Counted from the first letter of the stretch, positions 31,909-40,205 are shown. The stretch: DNA of 47,818 bases from JAGVXD01 sp964554415 (GCA_964554415.1 CAZKON010000003.1:1-47818), one strand, 5' to 3'. Made by a program: numbers and translations. Notes: a model not told the origin generated them from the letters alone.

Positions 31909-32628
31909 ATGGATTTTGCAAGTTTAGAAGAATTAAAGCAAAAGCTTAAGAAAATATCAGAAAAAGGATTTATCAAAAGCCATAGGTCAAATAATACTGG
32001 AATAGGTAAAACCCTTGAAGATGAAATGGGCATAAGCGAAAACAATCTTCCAGAGCATGACTTTACTATTGGAAAAACACTGATTGAATTAAAAGCTCAA
32101 AGAATTGAAGCAGGAACTCCTGTAACTCTTTCTACAAAGGAGCCAACGTGGAAAATAAATAAATTTGATATGATAAGAAGAACAGGGTATTTAGACAAAA
32201 AGGGCAGACAAGCTTTAAAGATAATTTTATCCACGAGAGGATATAATCCTAAAGGTTTCAAGCTAAAAATAAGAGGCATATTTAGAAGAAGGATAGCAAT
32301 AATTCATCATAAATTAGGAGAGGTTTGTTTTTTTGACTATAGAAAATTGATGGGTATTATAAGAGCGAAGCTTGGAGAAAACATATTATTGGTTTTGGCA
32401 GATGTTAAGAAAAAAGCAGATAATGAATATTTTAATTATAAAGAAGCACTTTATCTTTCTGGATTTAAGCCACAAGAGTTTAAGAAAATGATAAAAGATG
32501 GTAGAATAATTTGGGAATTTAGACTTCATCTTAAGTCAGATAATGCAATTAGAGACCATGGTTCTGGTTTTAGAACTGCAAGAAAGAATTTATCTGATTT
32601 ATATCAAAAGGAAATAAATCTCATTTAG
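31909..32628 (+). CDS. MvaI/BcnI-family type II restriction endonuclease
   Basis: 239 residues. NNTGIGKTLEDEMGISENNL followed by DFTIGKTLIELKAQR matches the MvaI/BcnI family, whose members cut CCWGG or CCSGG as monomers. The Glu-Leu-Lys of IELKAQR fits the catalytic ExK of the PD-(D/E)xK nuclease fold, with upstream acids in the LEDE segment. Convergent with the methyltransferase gene and overlapping it by 4 bases at the stop codons. The exact target cannot be read from sequence. Confidence 0.85.
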   Translation: MDFASLEELKQKLKKISEKGFIKSHRSNNTGIGKTLEDEMGISENNLPEHDFTIGKTLIELKAQRIEAGTPVTLSTKEPTWKINKFDMIRRTGYLDKKGRQALKIILSTRGYNPKGFKLKIRGIFRRRIAIIHHKLGEVCFFDYRKLMGIIRAKLGENILLVLADVKKKADNEYFNYKEALYLSGFKPQEFKKMIKDGRIIWEFRLHLKSDNAIRDHGSGFRTARKNLSDLYQKEINLI

Positions 32629-33869
32629 ATTTTTTGAAGAACAAAAATAAATTCATTACACATCGTCGTCACTTTTTCTCCAACTTTGTTACTAGGCGAG
32701 TTTAAGCTAGGCATTCTTTTATTAGGTATGGCTCTTAAATGAGTGGTGATATATTTGTAATTATCATGAGCCATAAATATCTCCGACATTATTTTATCGG
32801 TCGGTATATTAATCCCCTTTACCGTTCTGTTGCCAACGACAAAACAAACATAACCATCTTTAGCCATAACTCTATTTAATTGTATAACGCATTTATCAAA
32901 ATCTTCGTAGAAGCTTAAAACTTCTTTTGCTCTTTTGCTGTCTATCTTAGCAATTCCCTCAATAATCTTTTTTAGTGTTGGCGAGTTAATTTTAACTTCT
33001 AATTCTTTACTAGCTTTGCCACCTAAAAGTTTATTATCTAAACCGATTATATCTTCATAATCTAACCACTGCGAAGCCAGTCTTGAAAATTGACCATAAG
33101 CCACTGTTGTTTTACTATCACCATAAGGCGGGCTGGTTAAAATTATATCTACACTATTTTCTTTAAGAGGTAATTCATTCATAGAGCTAAATAATACTGG
33201 ATCCGTTTTAGTACCCTTTCTTACCTTACTATATTCTTTCATTCCTTTTATATTATCTAAAGCTATCTTTTCAAATTTAGCATGGACATAGGGGTTATGC
33301 TTCATTAGATTTTTTTCTGCCATTCTATAAAGTTTAAACTCACTATTTCGTGTATTTGAAACATCTCTAACAGTTTCAGAGAAACATACTAAAAAGAAAT
33401 CTCGCATATCTTTATCTTTTATCTTGTTAATAGCATTCTTTATTGTTGCTAATTGCTCTATGATTTTTGGTTTAAACCAAAAATCAATATTCTTGAATTT
33501 CGGAATGTTATTGTATCCTTTTGAATTAATAATTTGGGGTAGCTCTTCTTCTAGCTTTTTTGGGTCTATTTTAGTTGTTTTTACTTTTGAGATTAATATG
33601 GCAAGGGGGTTTAGGTCAAAACCATAAGCTTCTTTTATATGGGAAGTTAAAGAAGCTTCTACTATTGATGTGCCAGAGCCAACAAAAGGGTCTAATAATG
33701 TTCTGGCGTTCTTACCATAAAGATAAATTAATCTTCTTGCTATTTGTGGTATCATCATAGCGGGGTAAGTATGCATGCAATGAGTATACTCGTTTGTATC
33801 TGCTTCCTTAAAATCCCAGTCTATAAAGTTCTCTTGCTCTTTTTCCATAATAAGATACTGCTTTTTCAT
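32625..33869 (-). CDS. DNA methyltransferase, probably N4-cytosine type
   Basis: 414 residues. SAM-binding motif I is DPFVGSGTS at 60-68 and catalytic motif IV is TSPPYG at 245-250, the SPPY form common in N4-methylcytosine enzymes; a second conserved strand has GYVCFVVGNRTVKG. The order I, long insert, IV places the target-recognition region between them. It should protect the sites cut by the MvaI-like enzyme it overlaps. A Met at codon 8 is an alternative start. It follows the transposase stop by 4 bases and may be co-transcribed with it. Confidence 0.85.
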   Translation of the reverse strand: MKKQYLIMEKEQENFIDWDFKEADTNEYTHCMHTYPAMMIPQIARRLIYLYGKNARTLLDPFVGSGTSIVEASLTSHIKEAYGFDLNPLAILISKVKTTKIDPKKLEEELPQIINSKGYNNIPKFKNIDFWFKPKIIEQLATIKNAINKIKDKDMRDFFLVCFSETVRDVSNTRNSEFKLYRMAEKNLMKHNPYVHAKFEKIALDNIKGMKEYSKVRKGTKTDPVLFSSMNELPLKENSVDIILTSPPYGDSKTTVAYGQFSRLASQWLDYEDIIGLDNKLLGGKASKELEVKINSPTLKKIIEGIAKIDSKRAKEVLSFYEDFDKCVIQLNRVMAKDGYVCFVVGNRTVKGINIPTDKIMSEIFMAHDNYKYITTHLRAIPNKRMPSLNSPSNKVGEKVTTMCNEFIFVLQKI

Positions 33870-33873
33870 CTTT

Positions 33874-34740
33874 TTAATTATTTATGCTACTCAATTTAAT
33901 TAAGTCAAGCCATCTATTATCTCCCAGATTAAGATTAACTCCAGCTCTCTCACAAGGCACATTATCTAAAGTTGTATGGGCTTCTATAAAGTTGTGTTGT
34001 ATTGTTATCGCCATCATCATAATTGGAGCAGACCATAAAGCTTTCAATCCTCTAAAATCGTCTACTCTGTCTTTGATTTTCATAAATACGGTCTCAATTC
34101 TGTAATTGTGGATTTTTGTTTTGTGATAGTTTTGTATTTTATGTTCTACTGTTAAACCACATATCTTATTTGAATAAAACATTTTCCTGAATGCCTTAGG
34201 ATAGAAAACTCCTGCGTCTGTTTGAATGAATTTTGGTTTTCCCTTGCTTATTGCTTTCTTGAGAGAATTCATGGCTTGGTTTGGATTACCAGATAAGCTA
34301 TAATGAACACAAGTAATTAAGCGAGTATCCCAATCTAAACAAGCCCAAAATCTATCATCTCTGCCCTCGCAATCTATTAAAGTCTCATCTGCATAAAATC
34401 TGTTTCCTAAATTATAACCTAATTTTTCTATATACTTGCTAACTTTTAATGTATATCTTCTAACCCAGTCCAAAATGCTCATGTGAGAAACTTTTACGCT
34501 CAAATGTCTGCTTAATTGGTTTCTCATTTTTCTACTTGAAAGATTTGAAATATACATATCTACAGACATAGTTATAGTTTTTTCACTAAATCTCATTCTG
34601 TAAAAACCTAAATCCTCTGTGAATACATTTTTGCAGTCTTTACAATAATATTTTTGAATTTTTCCTCTATGTTCTGTTTCTCTAAATCCTTTCTTGTAGT
34701 TTTTTGTTCCTTTACAGAACACACATACAACTTCTTTCAT
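33874..34740 (-). CDS. DDE transposase with N-terminal zinc ribbon (IS6/IS240-like)
   Basis: 288 residues. Zinc ribbon Cys 6/9 and 33/36 (CVFC, CKDC), a helix-turn-helix region (65-95), then the DDE core: D118 in FYADET, D175 in IQTDAGVFY, E216 in NYRIETVFMKIKDRVDDFRG. The C-terminus, HTTLDNVPCERAGVNLNLG and NRWLDLIKLS, is a common archaeal IS6-like ending. The zinc ribbon also recalls IS1595. Either family makes 8-bp target duplications, in agreement with the flanks. All catalytic residues are present, so it may be active. Confidence 0.85.
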   Translation of the reverse strand: MKEVVCVFCKGTKNYKKGFRETEHRGKIQKYYCKDCKNVFTEDLGFYRMRFSEKTITMSVDMYISNLSSRKMRNQLSRHLSVKVSHMSILDWVRRYTLKVSKYIEKLGYNLGNRFYADETLIDCEGRDDRFWACLDWDTRLITCVHYSLSGNPNQAMNSLKKAISKGKPKFIQTDAGVFYPKAFRKMFYSNKICGLTVEHKIQNYHKTKIHNYRIETVFMKIKDRVDDFRGLKALWSAPIMMMAITIQHNFIEAHTTLDNVPCERAGVNLNLGDNRWLDLIKLSSINN

Positions 34741-34748
34741 AAGATATT

Positions 34749-34782
34749 TAGGTGCCCGAAGTATATATACCTTTCGGTGCCC
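34749..34782 (-). promoter_or_regulatory. Transposase promoter with two GGGCACC boxes
   Basis: On the minus strand GGGCACCG (34782-34775) is followed by a TATATATA-type box and then GGGCACCTA (34757-34749), which ends 8 bases before the transposase ATG. A third box occupies the same place before the AbrB-like gene. Confidence 0.55.
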
Positions 34783-34787
34783 TAAGA

Positions 34788-34961
34788 TTATGCATTCTTA
34801 TCTTTATCTTCTTCTATTAGGATTTTATTATTTTTACTGGTTATTTTTAATTCTTTGTTTATTAGACCAGAATCTTCTGCGACTTTTTTTGGTAAGGGGG
34901 CTCGATATTTGTAGTATTCTGTTTCTCCTACTTTTTTATCAAAAACTTTTATTATTTTCAT
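34788..34961 (-). CDS. Small AbrB/MazE-like DNA-binding protein
   Basis: 57 residues: MKIIKVFDKKVGETEYYKYR, then APLPKKVAEDSGLINKELKI, then a charged tail. The YxYxxxLPKKVxExxGL pattern is that of the swapped-hairpin AbrB fold seen in archaeal regulators and antitoxins. It lies upstream of the transposase in the same direction. The matching GGGCACCTA boxes in front of both genes suggest it controls itself and the transposase. Confidence 0.65.
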   Translation of the reverse strand: MKIIKVFDKKVGETEYYKYRAPLPKKVAEDSGLINKELKITSKNNKILIEEDKDKNA

Positions 34962-34969
34962 AATGAAAT

Positions 34970-34978
34970 TAGGTGCCC
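34970..34978 (-). promoter_or_regulatory. GGGCACCTA box before the AbrB-like gene
   Basis: On the minus strand GGGCACCTA ends 8 bases before the ATG at 34961, the same spacing as before the transposase. A TATAAAG box lies about 20 bases upstream. Confidence 0.5.
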
Positions 34979-35017
34979 TATCTTTTTAAGTCTTTATATT
35001 CAGATAGTGATTTATCC

Positions 35018-35404
35018 TTATACACTATATTGAAGATATGCAAAAATAATCTGCCCTATTCCTAAAAGAAAAGTCAATAATGTCAATATAATTATCCACC
35101 TTGTGAAATTATGTGTCTTCTCACTATAATCTAAATTTATCATAGAAATTGCCATATTTACTCCATCACCAGTGATACGATATCTTATAGGTTCATTTTC
35201 TTTTTTTGGAAATATATCAAGCAATTTATCTTGATGTAATATTCGAACTATCTCTTCTCCAAGCTCTCTTCCAAAATAAGACTCAAAAATTCCAAAGTAT
35301 TGAAATCCAGGATAACCTTTAAACAGTTCTATCATTACACCTTTGAATTTGGTGATTATAGGCACTCCATATATCTCTCCTCGTGGTACTTTCTTCAAGT
35401 CCAT
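35018..35404 (-). CDS. Small protein with winged-helix-like region and membrane helix
   Basis: 128 residues. Residues 20-85 (KGVMIELFKGYPGFQYFGIF, EEIVRILHQDKLLDIF, RYRITGDGVNMAISMINL) have the pattern of a winged helix. The C-terminus is hydrophobic (WIIILTLLTFLLGIGQIIFA). It could anchor a regulator or effector at the membrane. It is the rightmost transposon cargo gene, facing inward, with a TATA-like CTTTTTAAG (35426-35434) about 26 bases upstream. Confidence 0.65.
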   Translation of the reverse strand: MDLKKVPRGEIYGVPIITKFKGVMIELFKGYPGFQYFGIFESYFGRELGEEIVRILHQDKLLDIFPKKENEPIRYRITGDGVNMAISMINLDYSEKTHNFTRWIIILTLLTFLLGIGQIIFAYLQYSV

Positions 35405-35444
35405 GTTGAACTCTGACGTTCAAAACTTAAAAAGCTGTCTATTT

Positions 35445-35467
35445 GGTGACGTTTACTTTACAGCTCA
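35445..35467 (-). repeat. Right terminal inverted repeat
   Basis: Read on the minus strand: TGAGCTGTAAAGT then AAACGTCACC; 20 of 23 agree with the left repeat. Confidence 0.8.
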
Positions 35468-35475
35468 TATAATCC
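35468..35475. repeat. Target-site duplication, right copy
   Basis: TATAATCC directly outside the right terminal repeat. The TATA box of the pilus ATPase begins 5 bases further, so the insertion just missed that promoter's core. Confidence 0.8.
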
Positions 35476-35480
35476 CAATG

Positions 35481-35488
35481 TTTAAATA
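35481..35488 (+). promoter_or_regulatory. TATA box of the pilus ATPase
   Basis: TTTAAATA centred about 28 bases before the ATG at 35513. Confidence 0.5.
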
Positions 35489-35512
35489 TCTTGGGGATTT
35501 CACTCTTATACG

Positions 35513-37039
35513 ATGGTGATACAGATTATTACGACGCCGAGCATTCCGGCTTTACCTAAGGCAGATGATAAAAAAAAGATTGATGTTCGCTATATGCTTA
35601 CACCTCCTTTCGCTTCTGTGCACATCCATTGGGATGATATTGTCCATGAATTGATTTATGAGATAGAAGAACCAGTACTTAATGAATATGAGAAAGCTGT
35701 GCTTGGAAAGATAGAAGAAGCAATGCTGGAACTAATTAATATTAACGTTGCCATAGAGAAAACTCTGGAAGCAACTACGACCTATTTAGACAAGACTGCT
35801 CGCCTCCTTATTGACGAGTTAAATATCAAAATAACTCCTGACTCTTATAATAAACTCTTTTATTACTTATATCGAGATTTCATAGGCATGAATGAGATTG
35901 AGCCTCTGCTCCGCGACTATTTTATTGAAGATATTGAATGCAATGGTATAGACTCGTCAATTTATGTCATTCATCGCGTCTATCGAAACCTTCGCACTAA
36001 CCTTAAGTACTCTGATGTAGAAAAACTTGCTAGTTTTGTCGAGAAACTGGCACAAAGAACTGGAAGATACATCTCTTATGCACAACCTTTGCTTGATGGC
36101 GCATTGCCCGACGGAAGTCGTGTGAATGCAAGTTATACAAAAGATGTAACTTCTAAAGGACCGACATTTACCATCAGAAAGTTTACTAAAATACCCTGGA
36201 CACCTATACAGATGATTTCTCTTAATTCAATCAGCCCTGAGATGCTTGCATATTTTTGGATTCTCTTAGAACATAGGTCAAACATACTGATTGCGGGAGG
36301 AACCGGTTCTGGAAAGACCACTTTGCTTAACGCACTCGCTTTTTTCATCGCACCTGAAGCAAGAGTGGTATCAATTGAGGACACTAGGGAAATTAACCTG
36401 CCGCGAGAAAATTGGCTGCCTGCAGTGGCGCGCCCTTCAATCGGAATTGGCAAAGTAGGTGAAGTTGACCTATTCGCCTTGCTAAGAAGTTCATTTAGAC
36501 AAACCCCTGATTATCTTATTGTGGGAGAAGTCCGAGGCAAGGAAGCTTTTGTCTTATTCCAGGGAATGGCCTCCGGTCACTCCTCACTCAGCACCATGCA
36601 TGCGGATTCTGTCGATACTCTGATTCGCCGTCTACAAACACCTCCAATTGAACTTTCCCCGACACTTGTGAACTCATTAGACTGTATTGCAGTTGTCACT
36701 CATGCGGTTGTTGGACAAAGAGAAACCAGAAGGCTGCGCGAAGTTGTTGAAATTGTCAGCGTTAACAAAGATGGTACTGCATTGGTAAATACTCCTTTGA
36801 TATGGGACCCGCAAAAGGACGTATTTTACTTCAAGAAACAAAGCAAGGTATTTGAAAAAATATCTGCTCGGAGCGGCATACCTCTTGAAAAATTACAAAA
36901 GGAGTTTAACGTACGTGCCAAGCTGCTCTATGAGTTATATAAAAGGAAAATCTTTGAATTTGATGAAGTTGGTAAAATTATTAATGAGTATTATAAGAAC
37001 CCTGTGGAAATCCTGATGAAATATGGAATCAAAGAATAG
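35513..37039 (+). CDS. Type IV pilus / type II secretion ATPase (PilB/TadA/VirB11 group)
   Basis: 508 residues. Walker A GGTGSGKTT at 262-270, Walker B-like YLIVGEVRG at 334-342, and the His-box region GHSSLSTMHADS near 355-366. The N-terminal 230 residues resemble the archaeal TadA/ArlI N-domain. It powers assembly of the pilins encoded at 29520-31804 and, with the TadC-like proteins downstream, forms the machine at the membrane. The prepilin peptidase is not in the window. Confidence 0.92.
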   Translation: MVIQIITTPSIPALPKADDKKKIDVRYMLTPPFASVHIHWDDIVHELIYEIEEPVLNEYEKAVLGKIEEAMLELININVAIEKTLEATTTYLDKTARLLIDELNIKITPDSYNKLFYYLYRDFIGMNEIEPLLRDYFIEDIECNGIDSSIYVIHRVYRNLRTNLKYSDVEKLASFVEKLAQRTGRYISYAQPLLDGALPDGSRVNASYTKDVTSKGPTFTIRKFTKIPWTPIQMISLNSISPEMLAYFWILLEHRSNILIAGGTGSGKTTLLNALAFFIAPEARVVSIEDTREINLPRENWLPAVARPSIGIGKVGEVDLFALLRSSFRQTPDYLIVGEVRGKEAFVLFQGMASGHSSLSTMHADSVDTLIRRLQTPPIELSPTLVNSLDCIAVVTHAVVGQRETRRLREVVEIVSVNKDGTALVNTPLIWDPQKDVFYFKKQSKVFEKISARSGIPLEKLQKEFNVRAKLLYELYKRKIFEFDEVGKIINEYYKNPVEILMKYGIKE

Positions 37040-37072
37040 TAAAGAAAGTCCTAAGAATTGTTACGTGAAAGG

Positions 37073-37081
37073 TATTTAAAG
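37073..37081 (+). promoter_or_regulatory. TATA box for the coiled-coil/TadC genes
   Basis: TATTTAAAG centred about 25 bases before the ATG at 37102. Confidence 0.5.
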
Positions 37082-37101
37082 AGGACAGCATTTTTATAGA
37101 T

Positions 37102-37263
37102 ATGGAAAAAGAGAGAATTATTCTTCTCGCACAACTGCTTGCGAGCATGAAAGAAGCAGTCACAAGACTCCAGACAGCAGTAAAGAATCAGGATCCTGAA
37201 CATGTTGCAGGTATTAAAAAAGAGATTCTCTCGCTGCAAGAGAAAATCGACCAAATACTATGA
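37102..37263 (+). CDS. Small coiled-coil protein of the pilus locus
   Basis: 53 residues: MEKERIILLAQLLASMKEAV, TRLQTAVKNQDPEHVAGIKK, EILSLQEKIDQIL. Two heptad-rich helices with a short break. The stop overlaps the TadC-like start (ATGA), and a TATA box precedes it at the proper distance, so it is a real gene despite its size. It may bridge the ATPase and membrane platform. Confidence 0.75.
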   Translation: MEKERIILLAQLLASMKEAVTRLQTAVKNQDPEHVAGIKKEILSLQEKIDQIL

Positions 37264-38564
37264 TTGACGAACTCCGCAAAAACGTTGAAACAGAGGTAGA
37301 CATACTCAAAGAGATTGCACACTATAGTACGCTACTTGAGAGGGCTTCCCCTACTGAATCAAAGATTGTTAAAGATTCTTTAAGTTCATTGCAAGCCAGC
37401 ATGAAACTTATTAACAACTCTATTCCCCAAATTCTTTCCAACATATCTGTTGCACAAAAATTGCCTGGAAAGCAGAGTCTGACTGCTCTTGAAAAAATCA
37501 AGTTTCAAGGCATTGGGAATGAAGTTGCAGTAGTATTAAGGAAAGAAGATAAAGAAAGATTCATAAGAGAACTGAGCATAAACGAGGATCGCCTAAAGAA
37601 ACTCAAAAAACAAGAACATGCTCAGACTGACCAGATTATTGAACTTCAGCGAACAAGAGGTTACCTTAAGATTTCAAACCTGCTTTTCCGCCCTCTTGCA
37701 ATTAAGCTGATTAAAAAATATGGCTTCAGATCTTTGGCATTAAACATTAAAAAAGCAAATTTTGATATTCTCCTTGAGAGCTATATTTCAATGATGCTTA
37801 TGACTTCGTTCTTGTCAATATTTGCCGGATTAATCATATTGATTCTTATCACTATGGTAGATTTCTCCTTGAAAGATGCGCCCTTTCCTTTTGTTATGGC
37901 TACAGGCGATTATCTTATAACATTCTTCAAGTTCATATGGATACCTCTTGTTCTGCCAATAGCTACATTCTGGTTTCTTGATACTTATCCGAGAACAGAG
38001 CGCAGCAGCATTGAGAAGCGCATTGACCAGGAGTTGCCATTTGCAGTCATTCATATGAGCGCAATCTCAGGAGCAGGTATTGAACCGACAAATATCTTTA
38101 AGATAATTGCACTAAGCAGAGAATACCCTGCATTAAGAAAAGAAATCCGCAAAGTTCTGAATCAGATTAATTTATATGGATACGACCTTGTTACTGCATT
38201 GAATAATGTCGCGCGAGCCACTCCCAGCACAAAGCTCTCCGAACTTTTTACAGGTATATCCACAACAATCCACTCTGGAGGCCAGCTCTCTGATTTCTTT
38301 GAAAAACGCGCTGAAACTCTGCTTACCATTTACCGCCTAGATCGAGAGAAGTTTACTAAAGTTGCTGAGACATTCATGGATATTTATATTACCATCGCTA
38401 TTGCTGCGCCTATGATTCTCCTTCTAGTCTTAATGATGCTCTCTCTGAGCCAATTTGATATCGGGCTTAGCCCTCTTCAGATGACTCTTGTAGTCATAGG
38501 CTCCATTGGTCTTGTCAATGTCTTTTTCCTAACAATGTTACACCTTAAACAACCAAGATATTAA
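37260..38564 (+). CDS. TadC/PilC-like pilus platform membrane protein 1
   Basis: 434 residues. A long N-terminal coiled region (1-140) precedes the T2SSF-type membrane domain: helices near 175-205 and 220-245, a cytosolic helical bundle (DQELPFAVIHMSAISGAGIE, PTNIFKIIALSREYPALRKE, TPSTKLSELFTGISTTIHSG), and helices near 375-430. It is the inner-membrane platform that the ATPase drives. Two bases before platform protein 2. Confidence 0.88.
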   Translation: MIDELRKNVETEVDILKEIAHYSTLLERASPTESKIVKDSLSSLQASMKLINNSIPQILSNISVAQKLPGKQSLTALEKIKFQGIGNEVAVVLRKEDKERFIRELSINEDRLKKLKKQEHAQTDQIIELQRTRGYLKISNLLFRPLAIKLIKKYGFRSLALNIKKANFDILLESYISMMLMTSFLSIFAGLIILILITMVDFSLKDAPFPFVMATGDYLITFFKFIWIPLVLPIATFWFLDTYPRTERSSIEKRIDQELPFAVIHMSAISGAGIEPTNIFKIIALSREYPALRKEIRKVLNQINLYGYDLVTALNNVARATPSTKLSELFTGISTTIHSGGQLSDFFEKRAETLLTIYRLDREKFTKVAETFMDIYITIAIAAPMILLLVLMMLSLSQFDIGLSPLQMTLVVIGSIGLVNVFFLTMLHLKQPRY

Positions 38565-38565
38565 A

Positions 38566-39450
38566 ATGAAATTCGAAAAAATGCACTGGATGGGAATTGC
38601 CTTAGGGTTTATTATTATAATTGGGAGTCTAGTACTCTTCTGGAACAAACGGGAAAGTGAGTTCTTCCCATTTCTCATAGGTTTAGGGCTTGCTGTAAGC
38701 ATGTTCCCCTTCATCTTTGCCCTTGTTGTTGAGAACAAACGCCAGCAAGAGATTAGCGAGAGATTTCTGGAGTTTTCGCGCAATCTTGCTGAAAGCGTTA
38801 CCACCGGAACTCCAATTAGCAAGAGCATAATCAATATGAGCCGTAAAAATTACGGTGCTCTCAGTCCTTACATCGTCAAACTAGGCAACCAAATATCATT
38901 GGGTATTCCTGTCAACCAGGCATTTCAAAACTTTGCCCATGACGTAGACAATCCAGTAATCAGCCGTGCGGTCTCTCTTATGAGCGAAGCAGAAAGAGCA
39001 GGCGGAGAGATTGATTACATCTTAGAATCTGTATCTAAATCTATTGCAGAAGTTGAGAAATTAAGGCAGGAACGTAAAGCCGCAATATCCGGGCTTGTTG
39101 TGCAGGGATATATTATCTTCTTTATCTTCATCGCAATTATGCTGATTATGGAGTTCAAAATTCTTCCGGTTGCCACTCAAGTCAGCTCCTTCGGCTCAAT
39201 TCAAGGCGATAATACTCTGGGAGGGATAACTGATGAAAAGAATGACCTTAACTCGACACAGCTTGCGCGCCTCTTTCTCTATCTACTTCTAACTCAAGGA
39301 TTATTTACAGGGCTTGTTATCGGCAAGCTTGCAGAGGGAAGCATTAAGGCAGGCGTTAAGCACTCATTTATTATGATGATATCTGCTTTTCTTATTAGTA
39401 CAGGAATAAAACTTATTTTTGGCGGAGCTCAGACAGCGGCAGGGGCTTGA
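38566..39450 (+). CDS. TadC/PilC-like pilus platform membrane protein 2
   Basis: 294 residues. T2SSF domain with N-terminal helices (MGIALGFIIIIGSLVLFWNK and FLIGLGLAVSMFPFIFALVV), cytosolic bundle (RFLEFSRNLAESVTTGTPIS, VSLMSEAERAGGEIDYILES), and two or three C-terminal helices. Archaeal pilus loci commonly carry two such proteins. The 3' end overlaps the convergent methyltransferase gene by 22 bases. Confidence 0.88.
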   Translation: MKFEKMHWMGIALGFIIIIGSLVLFWNKRESEFFPFLIGLGLAVSMFPFIFALVVENKRQQEISERFLEFSRNLAESVTTGTPISKSIINMSRKNYGALSPYIVKLGNQISLGIPVNQAFQNFAHDVDNPVISRAVSLMSEAERAGGEIDYILESVSKSIAEVEKLRQERKAAISGLVVQGYIIFFIFIAIMLIMEFKILPVATQVSSFGSIQGDNTLGGITDEKNDLNSTQLARLFLYLLLTQGLFTGLVIGKLAEGSIKAGVKHSFIMMISAFLISTGIKLIFGGAQTAAGA

Positions 39451-40205
39451 GCGACATAGAGAATTTCTGCACTGAGTGAAAAGCGTTCCCATTGATAACC
39501 TCTGCGTGTCAAGAGTCTTTCAATCCACCCTCTTTGAGGATGGCGCATTGGCTTTTTTGAGAGAGTTTTTGTGAAGAAAGTTATGAAGAAATACTTTGCT
39601 TTAATCTCTGTGATAATCTCTTCAGCACGTTTGTGTCCATTCTTCTCCAAAACATCTAGAATGTTCATAAGAAGACAGGCATCAACAGGAGGAACCGAAG
39701 GGAGATTTTTTCTAATGTCACATATAATTCCTTTCCCTGCAATACCTTCCTGATAAAAGAAAGTTGTAAGTAGTGCTTGCTCATCTTCGCGAATATCTAC
39801 GGCATAATAGTCCATTCCAGACTCTGCCAAAGCAATTGGATTTAAGCCGCACCCAATATCAAGTATTGACTTCACATTTCTTTTCTTAAGCTCATTTTTG
39901 AGCAATACATAATCTGTCATCCTATCCGCTGTTGATGCATGCGTCGCCAATACTTCTTTATAACGTCGTGCTGCGATAAGGGAAGCACGATCTTCAGCAT
40001 TCCTTTGGAATCGCGCAGTGTAAGTGCGCAATCTTCGTCGTACTTCTTTGACTATAATAAGTGATTCATGTTCTCTTACCTGCTCTAACTTTATACGATT
40101 ATTAATTATATATGAATCAATTACATCAATTACAATCTGAACCGCGAGCCCGCGCAGTTCTTTCTTTTCCTGTACTTTTTCTATAAGAAAATCTTTAGTT
40201 ACCAC
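39429..40205 (-). CDS. ArmA/FmrO-like rRNA methyltransferase
   Basis: 258 residues. The SAM motif SILDIGCGLNPIAL, then YYAVDIREDEQALLTTFFYQ and VDACLLMNILDVLEK, on a helical N-terminal domain (RTYTARFQRNAEDRASLIAA), is the pattern of 16S rRNA m7G methyltransferases of the aminoglycoside-resistance group. In archaea such proteins are more likely housekeeping rRNA enzymes. It is on the opposite strand inside the pilus locus and looks native in composition. Confidence 0.7.
   Translation of the reverse strand: MVTKDFLIEKVQEKKELRGLAVQIVIDVIDSYIINNRIKLEQVREHESLIIVKEVRRRLRTYTARFQRNAEDRASLIAARRYKEVLATHASTADRMTDYVLLKNELKKRNVKSILDIGCGLNPIALAESGMDYYAVDIREDEQALLTTFFYQEGIAGKGIICDIRKNLPSVPPVDACLLMNILDVLEKNGHKRAEEIITEIKAKYFFITFFTKTLSKKPMRHPQRGWIERLLTRRGYQWERFSLSAEILYVAQAPAAV

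Larger units (their letters stand above)
31857..35467. mobile_element. Transposon carrying a restriction-modification system
   Basis: The ends are 23-bp inverted repeats (31857-31879 and 35445-35467) agreeing at 20 positions, the first 13 (TGAGCTGTAAAGT) perfectly. They are flanked by a perfect 8-bp direct repeat, TATAATCC, the size made by IS6 and IS1595 transposases among others. Inside are a MvaI/BcnI-type endonuclease (+), and on the minus strand a methyltransferase, a zinc-ribbon DDE transposase, an AbrB-like protein, and a small membrane protein. Base composition is AT-rich compared with the pilus genes on either side. The unit looks intact, and the clean duplication suggests a rather recent arrival. 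Confidence 0.85.

Noticed and set aside
34749..34978. GGGCACC boxes as IS terminal repeats
   Set aside because: All three copies point the same way, no inverted partner is found left of the transposase, and better terminal repeats with a target duplication exist at 31857 and 35467.
39429..40205. Recently acquired aminoglycoside-resistance gene
   Set aside because: No mobile sequences flank it, its composition matches the neighbours, and its 3' end overlaps a native pilus gene.
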